64,000 nucleotides of DNA from Blastocatellia bacterium AA13. GTDB lineage: Bacteria; Acidobacteriota; Blastocatellia; UBA7656. The position numbers and the translations under genes are program-made. This document shows positions 9,325 through 17,267 of the stretch, piece after piece (the stretch's first letter is position 1; each line of letters starts with the position of its first letter). The DNA lies in NCBI GenBank assembly GCA_003222245.1, contig QHVH01000013.1, positions 1 through 64,000 of the forward strand, in the 5' to 3' direction. The notes below the pieces were generated by a model. It was not told where the DNA came from, made no database searches, and saw only the letters and a list, made by a program, of their open reading frames with translations.

Positions 9325-9807
9325 TCATTCCCATCGCTCATGTGGATCATTGCGTCCGTGCATTCCGATTGCGGTTCTACCTCCAAATTTCTCGACAAGA
9401 AGATCGTCGACATTATCGGCAACCCTGGCCACCGCCGATACACTGAGGTACAGGCCTTCTTTGCTCAGGGCTTCCGCCGGAATGGTGTGTGTAAGGAGAA
9501 CTGTCGCGCGATTGCTCTCTTCAATCATTAATCCGAATGCGCCCATCGTCAGCTTGAGATTATAAGTCAGCAGAAAACGCATCAGCTCTTCGCTTGCGGG
9601 AACATCGGTAACAATATATGAAAACACTTCGACACCGGGCTTCTCGGAGGTGATAGGGAATACTCGAAGATAAACCACCGTAGAGCCTTCCTGAAGTGCG
9701 AGAAGATCTTCCACCGTCTGGACATTCGTTTCGCCGAACAGCGAATACGCAAAGTCGCGGACCCGTTCATACGCAAGCCTTTGCCGCTCATCGTTGAACG
9801 CCATCAT
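9325..9807 (-). CDS. YbjN / type III chaperone (CesT)-like protein
   Basis: A 160-residue soluble protein with no signal peptide. The pattern (N-terminal helix, a strand pair VVYLRVFPIT, VEVFSYIVTDVP, then helix EELMRFLLTYNLKLTMGAFGL, then strands) fits the YbjN/CesT-like peptide-binding fold. The ATG pair at 9807/9804 with GAGG just upstream is the likely start; a longer reading to 9834 lacks support. It overlaps the 3' end of the ClpC-like gene by about 20 bases, a sign of translational coupling. Inference: a substrate adaptor or chaperone for the neighbouring unfoldase. The family call is from pattern only. Confidence 0.65.
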   Translation of the reverse strand: MMAFNDERQRLAYERVRDFAYSLFGETNVQTVEDLLALQEGSTVVYLRVFPITSEKPGVEVFSYIVTDVPASEELMRFLLTYNLKLTMGAFGLMIEESNRATVLLTHTIPAEALSKEGLYLSVSAVARVADNVDDLLVEKFGGRTAIGMHGRNDPHERWE

Positions 9808-12037
9808 TGACCTCACAGCCGCCGGCGATTTCAATCCTCACTCCCGATAGGTCAGGCTTGATGACAATATGGGATTTTGATCCAGTGATCTGCTGTCTAG
9901 GGAGTCTGGAGAATGGAAGAATGATCAGATCTTGAAGCAAGCGATCGAGACCGGCCAGGCAATTCGTCTCGCGCTTCAATCGCTCGGCCAGCGCTGGGAT
10001 CAAATCAGCGTGCATAGATACAGTCACACATTGCGCCGCCTCGAGACGCACCCGAAGCCTCTCAAGCCTCAGGCTGATCGTCCTGTATATGGCGTCTTGA
10101 TCCAGGGGACAAAACTCGATGGCTTCATCAACGCGGGCGCTGAGCGGCTCGATAATCCGGCCCGACAAGGCTGCGTGATTGTTCGAACTCGCAAGAAAAC
10201 CAATTTGCGGGTGATTGCCGCCCACCGATGAGATCGTCATGATCACGGTCGCATTCGACAGTGAGAGATCCGACCCGCAGGCATCAGTAAAACTACCCCG
10301 TTCAAACGCATCCGCAAGGAACTGCTGAACCGTCACGTTCGCGAGATCAATATTCTTAAGAAGGAGAAGCGAATGGGGATGATCTTGAAGAGCACGGGAA
10401 AGCAACCCGCTTCGATCTCCATATCCGACGTAGCCGGGTTCGGCGCCGATCAGCCGCGAGAGCGAGGAGCTCTCGGAAAACTGGCTCATATCAAATTCAA
10501 TCATCTTTTCAGACGAACCGAACAAGTAACTTGCCAGCGCCGCGGCCATCTCGACTTTGCCCACGCCTTCCGGACCAATAAACAGGAACACTCCGTCGGG
10601 CCGTTCCGGATGAACATCCAGCCCCAGTTTCGCGATTCGTATGACTCTGGTTATCTCACGCGCGGCCTGGTTCTGGCCCGGCACGGCCGCCTCAAGAAAT
10701 GCCTCCAGTCCATCCAGCCTCTCAGCAGGATTCGAGTCCAGGATTTCCAGCGGAAGACCGGTCATTTCCGATACGGTTCTATCGATCACTTCACGATTGA
10801 CACTTCGTAGTCCGGATAGAGCGCTCTTGACCAGCACTCTATCCAGTAGATCGAACGCTTTGTCGGGAAAGGCGCGTGAGTGCAAATAGCGTCCCGCGGT
10901 CTCGACTACCTGTAAAACCACGTCGTCGCTTATCGTGACCCGATGGAATGATTCGAAAGAGTCTCGAGTCTCAATCAGAATTCGAGCCGTTTCCTTTGCC
11001 GAAGGCTCCTGGACGCTAATAGTTGTGAACCTTCTCGCCAGCGCTTCGTCACGAGCGACGTACTTGAAATACTCGGCGAGCGTCGTCGCTCCTATGCAAG
11101 TTATTTCGCCTGATGAAAGCGCTGATTTGATCAGGTTTGCGACGTCGCCCGTTCCCGCCGGGCCTCCGGCTCCGAAAAGAGTATGGAGCTCGTCAAAGAA
11201 AAGGATGATGTTTCCCGCGCGCGAGACATCGTCGAACAATCTCTTCAATCGATCCTCAACCTCTCCAGAATACTTGGCTTCAGCGAGAAGATTGATTCGT
11301 GAGACCTCCACGATTCGCTTATCTTTCAGCCGCTCAGGCACAAGCCCTTTGGAAATGGTATCCGCGAGCGCCGTTACGAGGACCGTCTTGCCCACTCCCG
11401 GCCGGCCGATCAACAACGGATTACTCTTCAGCTTTCTGCACAGGATCTCCACGAGTGCGGTTATCTCGCGCTCGCGGCCGACTATTTGATGCGAGTACGT
11501 CTCGCGACGGGCGGGTACTACTTCCTTGCAAAATGCTTCGATCGCTGCCGAGCGCAACGGCCCCGATACAGAAGTGATGCTTCCCGTATCTGCGCGATCA
11601 CCGGACGCATTGATCCACTGCATCGCAATATCATTAAGCTCCGCGAGAGGCAAATCCGCCTGCGGCAGAGACCGCTCGACGGCATCGAAGGCCGCGGAAA
11701 ATAAGTGCGCGGCTGAAGCAAGGCGCTGTCCACTCGATCGCGCAAGGCGACTTGCGTCCGCGATCAGATCCTGAGTCTCCCTTGGCACCAGGATCGCCTC
11801 GGGTGAAGATGGATAGATTTGCGCAAGCTTCGAATTTATCGTAGTGAAGAGGCGCCGGAAAGCTTCCGTTTGTAATTCTTGCGGTCTTTTTGAAGAGAGA
11901 GTCAGCAGAAATTCAAGGCCGGCATTCACAAGGTGAAGCGGAGAAACAACCCCGCCTCTCATATATGCAAGACGCCTGGCCGCGTTGAACACATCGAGCG
12001 CATCGGAGCCCAATAGATTAAGCAGCTCTTCTTTCAT
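9788..12037 (-). CDS. ClpC/ClpA-like AAA+ unfoldase with degenerate second ATPase ring
   Basis: A 749-residue class-1 Clp protein (numbered from ATG at 12037; the codon before it is TTG). A divergent Clp N-domain covers about 1-145. D1 is intact: Walker A GRPGVGKT (211-218), pore loop AKYSGE, Walker B ILFFDE (278-283). There is no ClpB-type middle domain. D2 is damaged: Walker A ends GKV in place of GKT/S, Walker B reads LLLLKN where DE is expected, and the sensor-1 asparagine is missing from VIMTISS. D2 still keeps the pore loop GYVGYG and a tripeptide IGF (612-614) where ClpC/ClpA dock on ClpP. Inferred: a D1-driven unfoldase that may still feed ClpP. It overlaps the YbjN-like gene. Confidence 0.88.
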   Translation of the reverse strand: MKEELLNLLGSDALDVFNAARRLAYMRGGVVSPLHLVNAGLEFLLTLSSKRPQELQTEAFRRLFTTINSKLAQIYPSSPEAILVPRETQDLIADASRLARSSGQRLASAAHLFSAAFDAVERSLPQADLPLAELNDIAMQWINASGDRADTGSITSVSGPLRSAAIEAFCKEVVPARRETYSHQIVGREREITALVEILCRKLKSNPLLIGRPGVGKTVLVTALADTISKGLVPERLKDKRIVEVSRINLLAEAKYSGEVEDRLKRLFDDVSRAGNIILFFDELHTLFGAGGPAGTGDVANLIKSALSSGEITCIGATTLAEYFKYVARDEALARRFTTISVQEPSAKETARILIETRDSFESFHRVTISDDVVLQVVETAGRYLHSRAFPDKAFDLLDRVLVKSALSGLRSVNREVIDRTVSEMTGLPLEILDSNPAERLDGLEAFLEAAVPGQNQAAREITRVIRIAKLGLDVHPERPDGVFLFIGPEGVGKVEMAAALASYLFGSSEKMIEFDMSQFSESSSLSRLIGAEPGYVGYGDRSGLLSRALQDHPHSLLLLKNIDLANVTVQQFLADAFERGSFTDACGSDLSLSNATVIMTISSVGGNHPQIGFLASSNNHAALSGRIIEPLSARVDEAIEFCPLDQDAIYRTISLRLERLRVRLEAAQCVTVSMHADLIPALAERLKRETNCLAGLDRLLQDLIILPFSRLPRQQITGSKSHIVIKPDLSGVRIEIAGGCEVNDGVQR

Positions 12038-12085
12038 CAACGGATCGTCGACTCGATCAGCAATAGCCGACCTTCATCGGAAGAG

Positions 12086-12112
12086 CCTATATTGGAGGTT
12101 TGATCAGGTCAA
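12086..12112 (-). promoter_or_regulatory. Candidate promoter for the ClpC-like gene
   Basis: Minus strand TTGACC, 15-base spacer, TATAGG, about 48 bases before the ATG. The spacer is shorter than the usual 17 bases, so this is a weak call. Confidence 0.25.
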
Positions 12113-12139
12113 CCTGAGGAAGCGGGAGGAAGCGGCGCG

Positions 12140-12574
12140 CTACTGAACCGTCTCGGACACGACTACCGATTGATCCTGGCTGACGCAGGCCACCGTCAGC
12201 GTTTGCTCGCTGTATACGTTTGAATTGATGAGGGTCTGTAATAGGTAGTTCCCTTGTTCGGGAAATGAAATATTGGCAAATATGGTCACATTATCGGCGT
12301 AACCGTCCGCCGGCACCTGAAACGCGGAGGGCGGCGATACCGCGACCGGCTGCGCCCCATTCGGCGTTAGTATGCGGACTTCAGAGAGATACTGGCCAGT
12401 TCCGGACCAGTGATTCAAAACGACGAGCTTTAACAGCGTTACAGGAAGCTGGGGAACCTGAATAGCATAGAACAAACCCATCAAGCTCAGCTTATGATTG
12501 ATCTCGAGGCGAACGTCTTCGCACAAAATCGTATAGTGCAGTTTGAGATTTGCAAGGTTGGATGAATCGGCCAC
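12140..12574 (-). CDS. Conserved small cytoplasmic protein, function unknown
   Basis: A 144-residue protein with no signal peptide or membrane helix. The N-terminal stretch LHYTILCEDVRLEINHKLSLMGLFY resembles a bacterial family annotated as DUF6941 that begins with an ILCEDVR-type motif; this is from memory and was not searched. The rest is predicted beta-rich, alternating hydrophobic strands with prolines. The start codon is GTG at 12574 with no clear ribosome site. It lies between the biotin carrier and the ClpC-like gene, with gaps of about 100 bases on both sides, so operon membership is uncertain. I do not assign a function. Confidence 0.6.
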   Translation of the reverse strand: MADSSNLANLKLHYTILCEDVRLEINHKLSLMGLFYAIQVPQLPVTLLKLVVLNHWSGTGQYLSEVRILTPNGAQPVAVSPPSAFQVPADGYADNVTIFANISFPEQGNYLLQTLINSNVYSEQTLTVACVSQDQSVVVSETVQ

Positions 12575-12692
12575 ACAAAGGTAATAGCACGCTGAGATTC
12601 GCTATTCAAGCCGATCATCCGAACTGATTCTCTATAGAGGATTGTCTCAATAGAATCAGCGTAGAGACAGCCTGCCGGTCGGCGGAAGCGGT

Positions 12693-13190
12693 TCATTCAA
12701 TTACTAAGAGCACTTCTCCGGCTTCGACTGTATAGCCTTCGGCGACTCGAATTTCTATGACAGAGCCCGCGCCGGATGATTTTATTTCATTTTGCATCTT
12801 CATTGCTTCGACGACGATCACTCCCTGACCGGCCGATATCTCGTCTCCGACAGCGCAAAGCAGCTTTACTACTTTGCCGGGCATGGGTGATACGACCGAC
12901 TGCAGTCCTTCGCCGTGACTATCCATTCCGGCGCGACGGTGCTTTCTGTCTATTAGACTGACGGAGTATTCTCTGCCGCGTATTCGGACCACGAGTTTGT
13001 CCGAAGAGCGACCCGAGACATTCGCTGAATGAACCGAGTTACCGGTGAAGATTTGGTAGGCGCCCGGCTCGGGTTTCGCGACCTCGAATTCATAACGCCG
13101 GCCATCAACGACCGCTGCGCATTTGCCATTGCGATCTTCGTATTCCACTACCGAGCTCCGGCCGTCGATCTGCGTGTCGTATCTGATCAT
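12693..13190 (-). CDS. Biotin carboxyl carrier protein/domain of an acyl-CoA carboxylase
   Basis: A 165-residue protein. The C-terminal 75 residues form a biotinyl domain with the attachment motif VEAMKMQNE, biotin on Lys131, and the usual PMPG entry turn (SPMPGKVVKLL). The first 90 residues match the carrier-side extension seen in acetyl/propionyl-CoA and methylcrotonyl-CoA carboxylase carriers. It lies 29 bases after the biotin carboxylase gene, so the two are probably co-translated and form the carboxylase half of an acyl-CoA carboxylase. No carboxyltransferase gene is in the window, so the acyl-CoA substrate is unknown. Confidence 0.92.
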   Translation of the reverse strand: MIRYDTQIDGRSSVVEYEDRNGKCAAVVDGRRYEFEVAKPEPGAYQIFTGNSVHSANVSGRSSDKLVVRIRGREYSVSLIDRKHRRAGMDSHGEGLQSVVSPMPGKVVKLLCAVGDEISAGQGVIVVEAMKMQNEIKSSGAGSVIEIRVAEGYTVEAGEVLLVIE

Positions 13191-13219
13191 GCCGACAATC
13201 TTATTTCTTTACCAAGGAC

Positions 13220-14716
13220 CTATAGATTGTTTCCGAGACGTCCGCGCGATCTCCACCTGCTGCCGGTGGAGGCCGCCTTTGAAGATGAGCGCGAAGGATG
13301 ATCGATGGCATGCAACACCGCCGCAATCGCGGCAAGGTCGCGCGATACGTCGTCGTCATCTTGTTTATGACCATCATCCGTCAGAAACCTGCTTATGAAA
13401 CCAGTGTCATAGTCCGCATCGATAAACTGCTCGGATCTTGCCAGCGAACGAAAAAAGGGCAATGTCGTCTGGATCCCTTCTATCGCGCATTCATCAAGAA
13501 CTCTGGCGAGACGGGCAACCGCGGCCGGACGCGTTTCAGCCCAAACACAGAGCTTGGCGAGCAACGGATCGTAATCCATTGGCACATTCCAACCCGCATA
13601 GACTCCGGAGTCGAGCCTTACGCCCGGCCCGCCGGGTACATCGAACTTCGTGATCGTGCCTGGAGACGGCATGAAATTTCTTTCCGGATCTTCAGCATAG
13701 ATGCGGCATTCTATGGCTGCGCCGCGAATGACGATATCTGACTGCGAGAAAGAAAGCGGCTCGCCCGCCGCTATCCTGATCTGTTCGTGGACGAGGTCGC
13801 GGCCCGTCACCATCTCCGTTACCGGATGCTCAACCTGCAGCCGCGTATTCATCTCCAGGAAGTAATAGGCGCCGGCGCTGTCCAGAAGGAATTCGATGGT
13901 GCCCGCATTCCAGTAGCCGGCGGCGGCGGCGACAGCAACCGCGGTTTCGCCCATCCGGCGGCGCAGTTCGGCGTCGATGACAGGAGAGGGACACTCTTCA
14001 ACGACTTTTTGATGACGACGCTGAAGCGAACACTCGCGCTCTCCAAGATAGACGATGTTACCGTGACGGTCTCCCATCAACTGAATCTCGATGTGCCGAG
14101 GACGATCTATGCATCTCTCAATATAGACCGAGCTGTCCTTGAAGGCGGCTTCGGCCTCTGATCCGGCCATCACGTATCCGCTCCGGACTTCTTCGGCTGA
14201 TGAAGCGATTCGCATCCCCTTTCCGCCTCCGCCGGCGGAAGCCTTCAGCATTACGGGGTAGCCGATCTCGTCTGCGAGGCGAAGCGCTTCTTCGACATTC
14301 GAAATCGCTGATACGGTCCCCGGCACTACGGCAGCGCCCGCGGCCTGAGCTATCTGGCGAGCGCTCGTCTTCGATCCCATCAATCGCATTGCCGCCGCCG
14401 AGGGGCCAATAAAGATCAATCCCGCGCGCTCCACTGCTTCAGCCAGACCGGGATTCTCAGAAAGAAAACCGTAGCCCGGATGTATGGCTTCGGCCCCTGA
14501 CCGCCTCGCCGCATCGATTATTTTGTCGATTGAGAGATAGCTGGAAGAAGATAGCGCAGGACCAATGTGGATCGCTTCGTCACACATTCGAACATGGAGC
14601 GAGGTCCTGTCTACATCCGAGTAGACAGCAACAGGCGTAAGTCCCATTTCGCGGCAGGCGCGAGCAATGCGCACGGCAATCTCACCGCGATTGGCAATTA
14701 GGACCTTCCTGAACAT
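13220..14716 (-). CDS. accC: Biotin carboxylase subunit of an acyl-CoA carboxylase
   Basis: ATP-grasp enzyme that carboxylates biotin on the carrier protein using bicarbonate and ATP. The 498 residues begin MFRKVLIANRGEIAVRIARACRE, the family's canonical start. They carry the glycine-rich ATP loop KASAGGGGKGMRI, the EMNTRLQVEHPVTE active-site motif, and a C-terminal extension past the usual AccC length of about 450, as in acyl-CoA carboxylase alpha chains. ATG at 14716 is chosen by homology; a TTG 21 bases upstream gives a longer frame. A terminator hairpin with its T-run ends four bases before this ATG, so little leader can come from the upstream gene. The 29-base gap to the carrier gene supports an operon. 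Confidence 0.95.
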   Translation of the reverse strand: MFRKVLIANRGEIAVRIARACREMGLTPVAVYSDVDRTSLHVRMCDEAIHIGPALSSSSYLSIDKIIDAARRSGAEAIHPGYGFLSENPGLAEAVERAGLIFIGPSAAAMRLMGSKTSARQIAQAAGAAVVPGTVSAISNVEEALRLADEIGYPVMLKASAGGGGKGMRIASSAEEVRSGYVMAGSEAEAAFKDSSVYIERCIDRPRHIEIQLMGDRHGNIVYLGERECSLQRRHQKVVEECPSPVIDAELRRRMGETAVAVAAAAGYWNAGTIEFLLDSAGAYYFLEMNTRLQVEHPVTEMVTGRDLVHEQIRIAAGEPLSFSQSDIVIRGAAIECRIYAEDPERNFMPSPGTITKFDVPGGPGVRLDSGVYAGWNVPMDYDPLLAKLCVWAETRPAAVARLARVLDECAIEGIQTTLPFFRSLARSEQFIDADYDTGFISRFLTDDGHKQDDDDVSRDLAAIAAVLHAIDHPSRSSSKAASTGSRWRSRGRLGNNL

Positions 14717-14719
14717 GGT

Positions 14720-14787
14720 AAAAAGGGCAAAGACCAAGAAGCACGTGCGCTGAAAGTCTCGCGTTCGTGCTTCTAGCCTTTTGCCCT
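14720..14787 (-). terminator. Intrinsic terminator hairpin abutting the accC start
   Basis: On the minus strand two 22-base arms (right arm 14766-14787, left arm 14724-14745) pair through outer AGGGCAAA/TTTGCCCT and inner AGAAGCACG/CGTGCTTCT blocks, with a 5-base internal mismatch and a 20-base loop. Five T residues follow. It closes the pseudopilin-like gene and its T-run ends only three bases before the accC ATG. Confidence 0.8.
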
Positions 14788-14800
14788 GTTGATTCTTTCT

Positions 14801-15544
14801 TCAGCGGTCAAATTGGTCCGGCAGGATGGGCTGCTTGACCACATCGGGACTCGTTATAATCACTCCATCGCGCATAACAATGTCGTCCGCGGTCCCCATC
14901 TTTCCGTCCGGCCCCGCGGAGCGAATCTCAAAATTATCGAAATTTAATATAGCGCCTCTCCGGCCGCTCAAGGCATTTACATTAGCCGCGGCGATGGCTC
15001 CGCTGAGACTTTGATAGCGGATCGGCTTCCCCCAGTAATCGGTCGGAAGCGCTTCACCGAGCTCTTTCTTGAACGCCTGGATGTTGTCCGGGAACGATCC
15101 GTTCCTGGCTTTGTAGTCTTGGAGTAGGTTCGCCCAATGGAAAAAAGCGTTTTGAGTGGCTGCATCCAGCCTCATCTGCTGCTTCTCGAATACCCGAGGA
15201 ATGCGGGTGATTCCGTAGGCAGCCAGACCGAGCAGCGTTGCCGCGGTAATCACAAAAACTGAAATGGCAGTTCTATAACCGCCATAAAGATCCCGCTGGC
15301 GATGAGCGAGCTTCGTCGCCCGCCACGACTGTATCAAAGCAAGCGCACCCCCGATAGCAAGCCAATATGTGAATATCAACGAAGAGGCCGCTACTCCGAG
15401 GAGAATCGCTACTGAAGCCATTGTGGGACCAAACCGACGCACTCTTATGGGAGTATCATCCAGGGGAGCCCCGACCATCCGCGCGCCGCAGTCACACTCG
15501 CTCGCGGTTACTGCCATTTTAGAACCACAGCATGGGCAAAGCAT
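14801..15544 (-). CDS. Membrane protein with zinc-ribbon head and GspG-like pseudopilin tail
   Basis: A 247-residue protein. The N-terminus carries a short zinc ribbon (CPCCGSK, then CDCG). Two or three hydrophobic segments follow (about residues 40-75 and 92-115). The C-terminal 130 residues resemble the globular part of GspG-type pseudopilins: a long helix, DYWGKPIRYQ, and the calcium-loop-like SAGPDGKMGTADDI near the end. There is no type IV prepilin cleavage site at the N-terminus, so it is unlikely to be processed as a pilin. ATG at 15544 has AGGAG seven bases upstream. The gene ends at the strong terminator before accC. Role unknown; a membrane protein that borrowed the pseudopilin fold is an inference. 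Confidence 0.75.
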   Translation of the reverse strand: MLCPCCGSKMAVTASECDCGARMVGAPLDDTPIRVRRFGPTMASVAILLGVAASSLIFTYWLAIGGALALIQSWRATKLAHRQRDLYGGYRTAISVFVITAATLLGLAAYGITRIPRVFEKQQMRLDAATQNAFFHWANLLQDYKARNGSFPDNIQAFKKELGEALPTDYWGKPIRYQSLSGAIAAANVNALSGRRGAILNFDNFEIRSAGPDGKMGTADDIVMRDGVIITSPDVVKQPILPDQFDR

Positions 15545-15564
15545 TAAATCGCTCCTGCTATCCG

Positions 15565-16275
15565 CTACTGATTTTGCACTGAGTAATCTGCTCTAACCAA
15601 TGTCTCGCCGGATTGGCTGTTGGCCCGTGATGCTTGAGCCTTGACTGCTGCCTTATCGGGCTCTCTCATCTCGCCCCACGTGTGATAAATCCTGTGAACT
15701 ACCGTCCAGTGGGACAATACCGCTAAAGCCCAAAGCACCTGCGGCATTTTATGTAGGAAAGGGTTTGACTGCGGCCCTATTTCCGTCAGGGAACCTATTA
15801 TCAAAAGAACTACACGCTCCGGCCGCTCCAGAAATCCAACCTTGCAGGCAATGTCCAGAGATTCCGCGCGCGCCCGAGAATAACTGATCATCACCGAACC
15901 AACAAGAGCGATTCCGGTTAACGCAACGCGAAGCGGCGAATGGTCGGCTCCTGGGCTTGCGTAAAATACCATAATGCCCACGAATACGACTATGTCTGAG
16001 TACCGGTCAATAACCGAATCAAAAAAAGCCCCGAATTGTGTTACCCGGCCTCTTAGACGCGCAACGCGACCGTCCAGCATGTCAAAGAGGTTGGCGAGGA
16101 TCATCAGAAGCCCCGCCAGGAAGAACCGTCCGTAGCCGTAGAGAAAAGCACAGCCGATGTTCATCACCAGCCCAATGAACGTGAGCGCATTAGGATTTAT
16201 GCGGCTCCGGGCCAGTGCGCGCACCACCGCGTTCATCACGCGCCGGCACGCTATCGCAATCGCCTCGCTTATCAT
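15565..16275 (-). CDS. CDP-alcohol phosphatidyltransferase family protein
   Basis: Integral membrane enzyme, 236 residues, about six helices, that transfers a phosphatidyl group from a CDP-lipid to an alcohol in phospholipid synthesis. The full signature DG-x2-AR-x8-G-x3-D-x3-D is visible in DGRVARLRGRVTQFGAFFD and the following SVIDR. The alcohol acceptor (glycerol phosphate, inositol phosphate or other) cannot be told from this motif. ATG at 16275 has GGAGG five bases upstream. A good promoter lies just upstream, and the pseudopilin-like gene follows 20 bases after the stop, so the two may share a transcript ending at the terminator before accC. Confidence 0.9.
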   Translation of the reverse strand: MISEAIAIACRRVMNAVVRALARSRINPNALTFIGLVMNIGCAFLYGYGRFFLAGLLMILANLFDMLDGRVARLRGRVTQFGAFFDSVIDRYSDIVVFVGIMVFYASPGADHSPLRVALTGIALVGSVMISYSRARAESLDIACKVGFLERPERVVLLIIGSLTEIGPQSNPFLHKMPQVLWALAVLSHWTVVHRIYHTWGEMREPDKAAVKAQASRANSQSGETLVRADYSVQNQ

Positions 16276-16304
16276 CTCGGCCTCCGATTGCCGGCCGAGG
16301 CGCT

Positions 16305-16334
16305 AATATCGCAAACGCTTCTAAACCCTGTCAA
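16305..16334 (-). promoter_or_regulatory. Sigma-70-type promoter for the CDP-alcohol transferase gene
   Basis: Minus strand TTGACA, 18-base spacer, GATATT. The -10 box is about 29 bases before the ATG. The -35 is a perfect consensus match; the -10 matches four of six. Confidence 0.5.
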
Positions 16335-16411
16335 GCTAAGCGCCTCCCACGAATTGCTCCCAATTCGCGGACGAATCCGCATCAAATTTGGTAAGAACGA
16401 AAGCGGCAATT

Positions 16412-16885
16412 TCACTCGTTGGAATCGTGAATCGTCATCAGCTTGACGACTTCGAAGCGGCGTGTGCCGGCCGGTGTGTTTATCTCTATTTCTTCGCCTG
16501 CGACTTTACCCATCAGGCCCTTACCGATGGGCGATACAGTCGAAATTCTGCCCTTTGCCACGTCGGCATCCTCGGCCATCACCAGCTTGTAGGTAACCTC
16601 TTCCCCGCTGTCACAGTCGTAGAGCACGACCGTCGAGCCATACGCGGCCCTGTCTCTTGGAAGCCTGGTAACGTCGATCATGGAAAGATCGGCAAGCCTC
16701 TTGCGCAGGGAAGCTATTCGCGCACGCACGTAGTCTTGTCGATTGCGCGCCGATTCGTACTCGGCATTCTCCGACAGATCGCCCATCGCCACCGCTTTCT
16801 TCAACTCGCGGGGGATTTCCGTTCTTAACTCCGCTTCCAATTGACGCAACTCGGCTTCAAGTTTTTGCTTTATCGCCTCGGGCAT
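16412..16885 (-). CDS. greA: Transcription elongation factor GreA
   Basis: Binds RNA polymerase and stimulates cleavage of backtracked RNA. The 157-residue length is standard. The N-terminal coiled coil carries [16 protein letters not shown], with the acidic tip residues that reach the polymerase active site, and the C-terminal FKBP-like domain contains [18 protein letters not shown] at 16885 has AAGG about six bases upstream. It is the first gene of the long minus-strand run and is divergent from the hybrid kinase. Confidence 0.97.
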   Translation of the reverse strand: MPEAIKQKLEAELRQLEAELRTEIPRELKKAVAMGDLSENAEYESARNRQDYVRARIASLRKRLADLSMIDVTRLPRDRAAYGSTVVLYDCDSGEEVTYKLVMAEDADVAKGRISTVSPIGKGLMGKVAGEEIEINTPAGTRRFEVVKLMTIHDSNE

Positions 16886-17128
16886 ATTGGGCCTTTTGAG
16901 CTACAAATTCTCATCTGGAACAAAATCCAAAATCGTCACATTCAGTTTGGTGATCCGTTTGCGGTCCGGTAGCCGGATAGGTTGGTACTGGCGGCAGCCG
17001 GACATCACAAGTCGCGTCGAAAAGTTTAATATCTTACCACGCGAAGAAACAAGCTTTATACGTCCGCTTTGTGCGGGCAGGGCCGGAACCGAGCGTAAAA
17101 TATCGGATTGAGTTTGAGAGTTAAATTA

Positions 17129-17157
17129 TTGACGCTCATTGGCTGAATGATTAGAAT
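17129..17157 (+). promoter_or_regulatory. Sigma-70-type promoter for the hybrid kinase
   Basis: TTGACG, 17-base spacer, TAGAAT, in the 380-base divergent gap between greA and the kinase. It predicts a leader of roughly 105 bases. Nothing else recognisable was seen in this gap. Confidence 0.5.
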
Positions 17158-17267
17158 CATCCCGGCAGTCTTGCAAGGCTCCTCCCGTCAGCAATCATCG
17201 GAGCGCCATTTTAGCTCACGGGCTACGCCCGGAGCCGATAGCGGCGCTTCCATTGCCCCCCGTTCGC

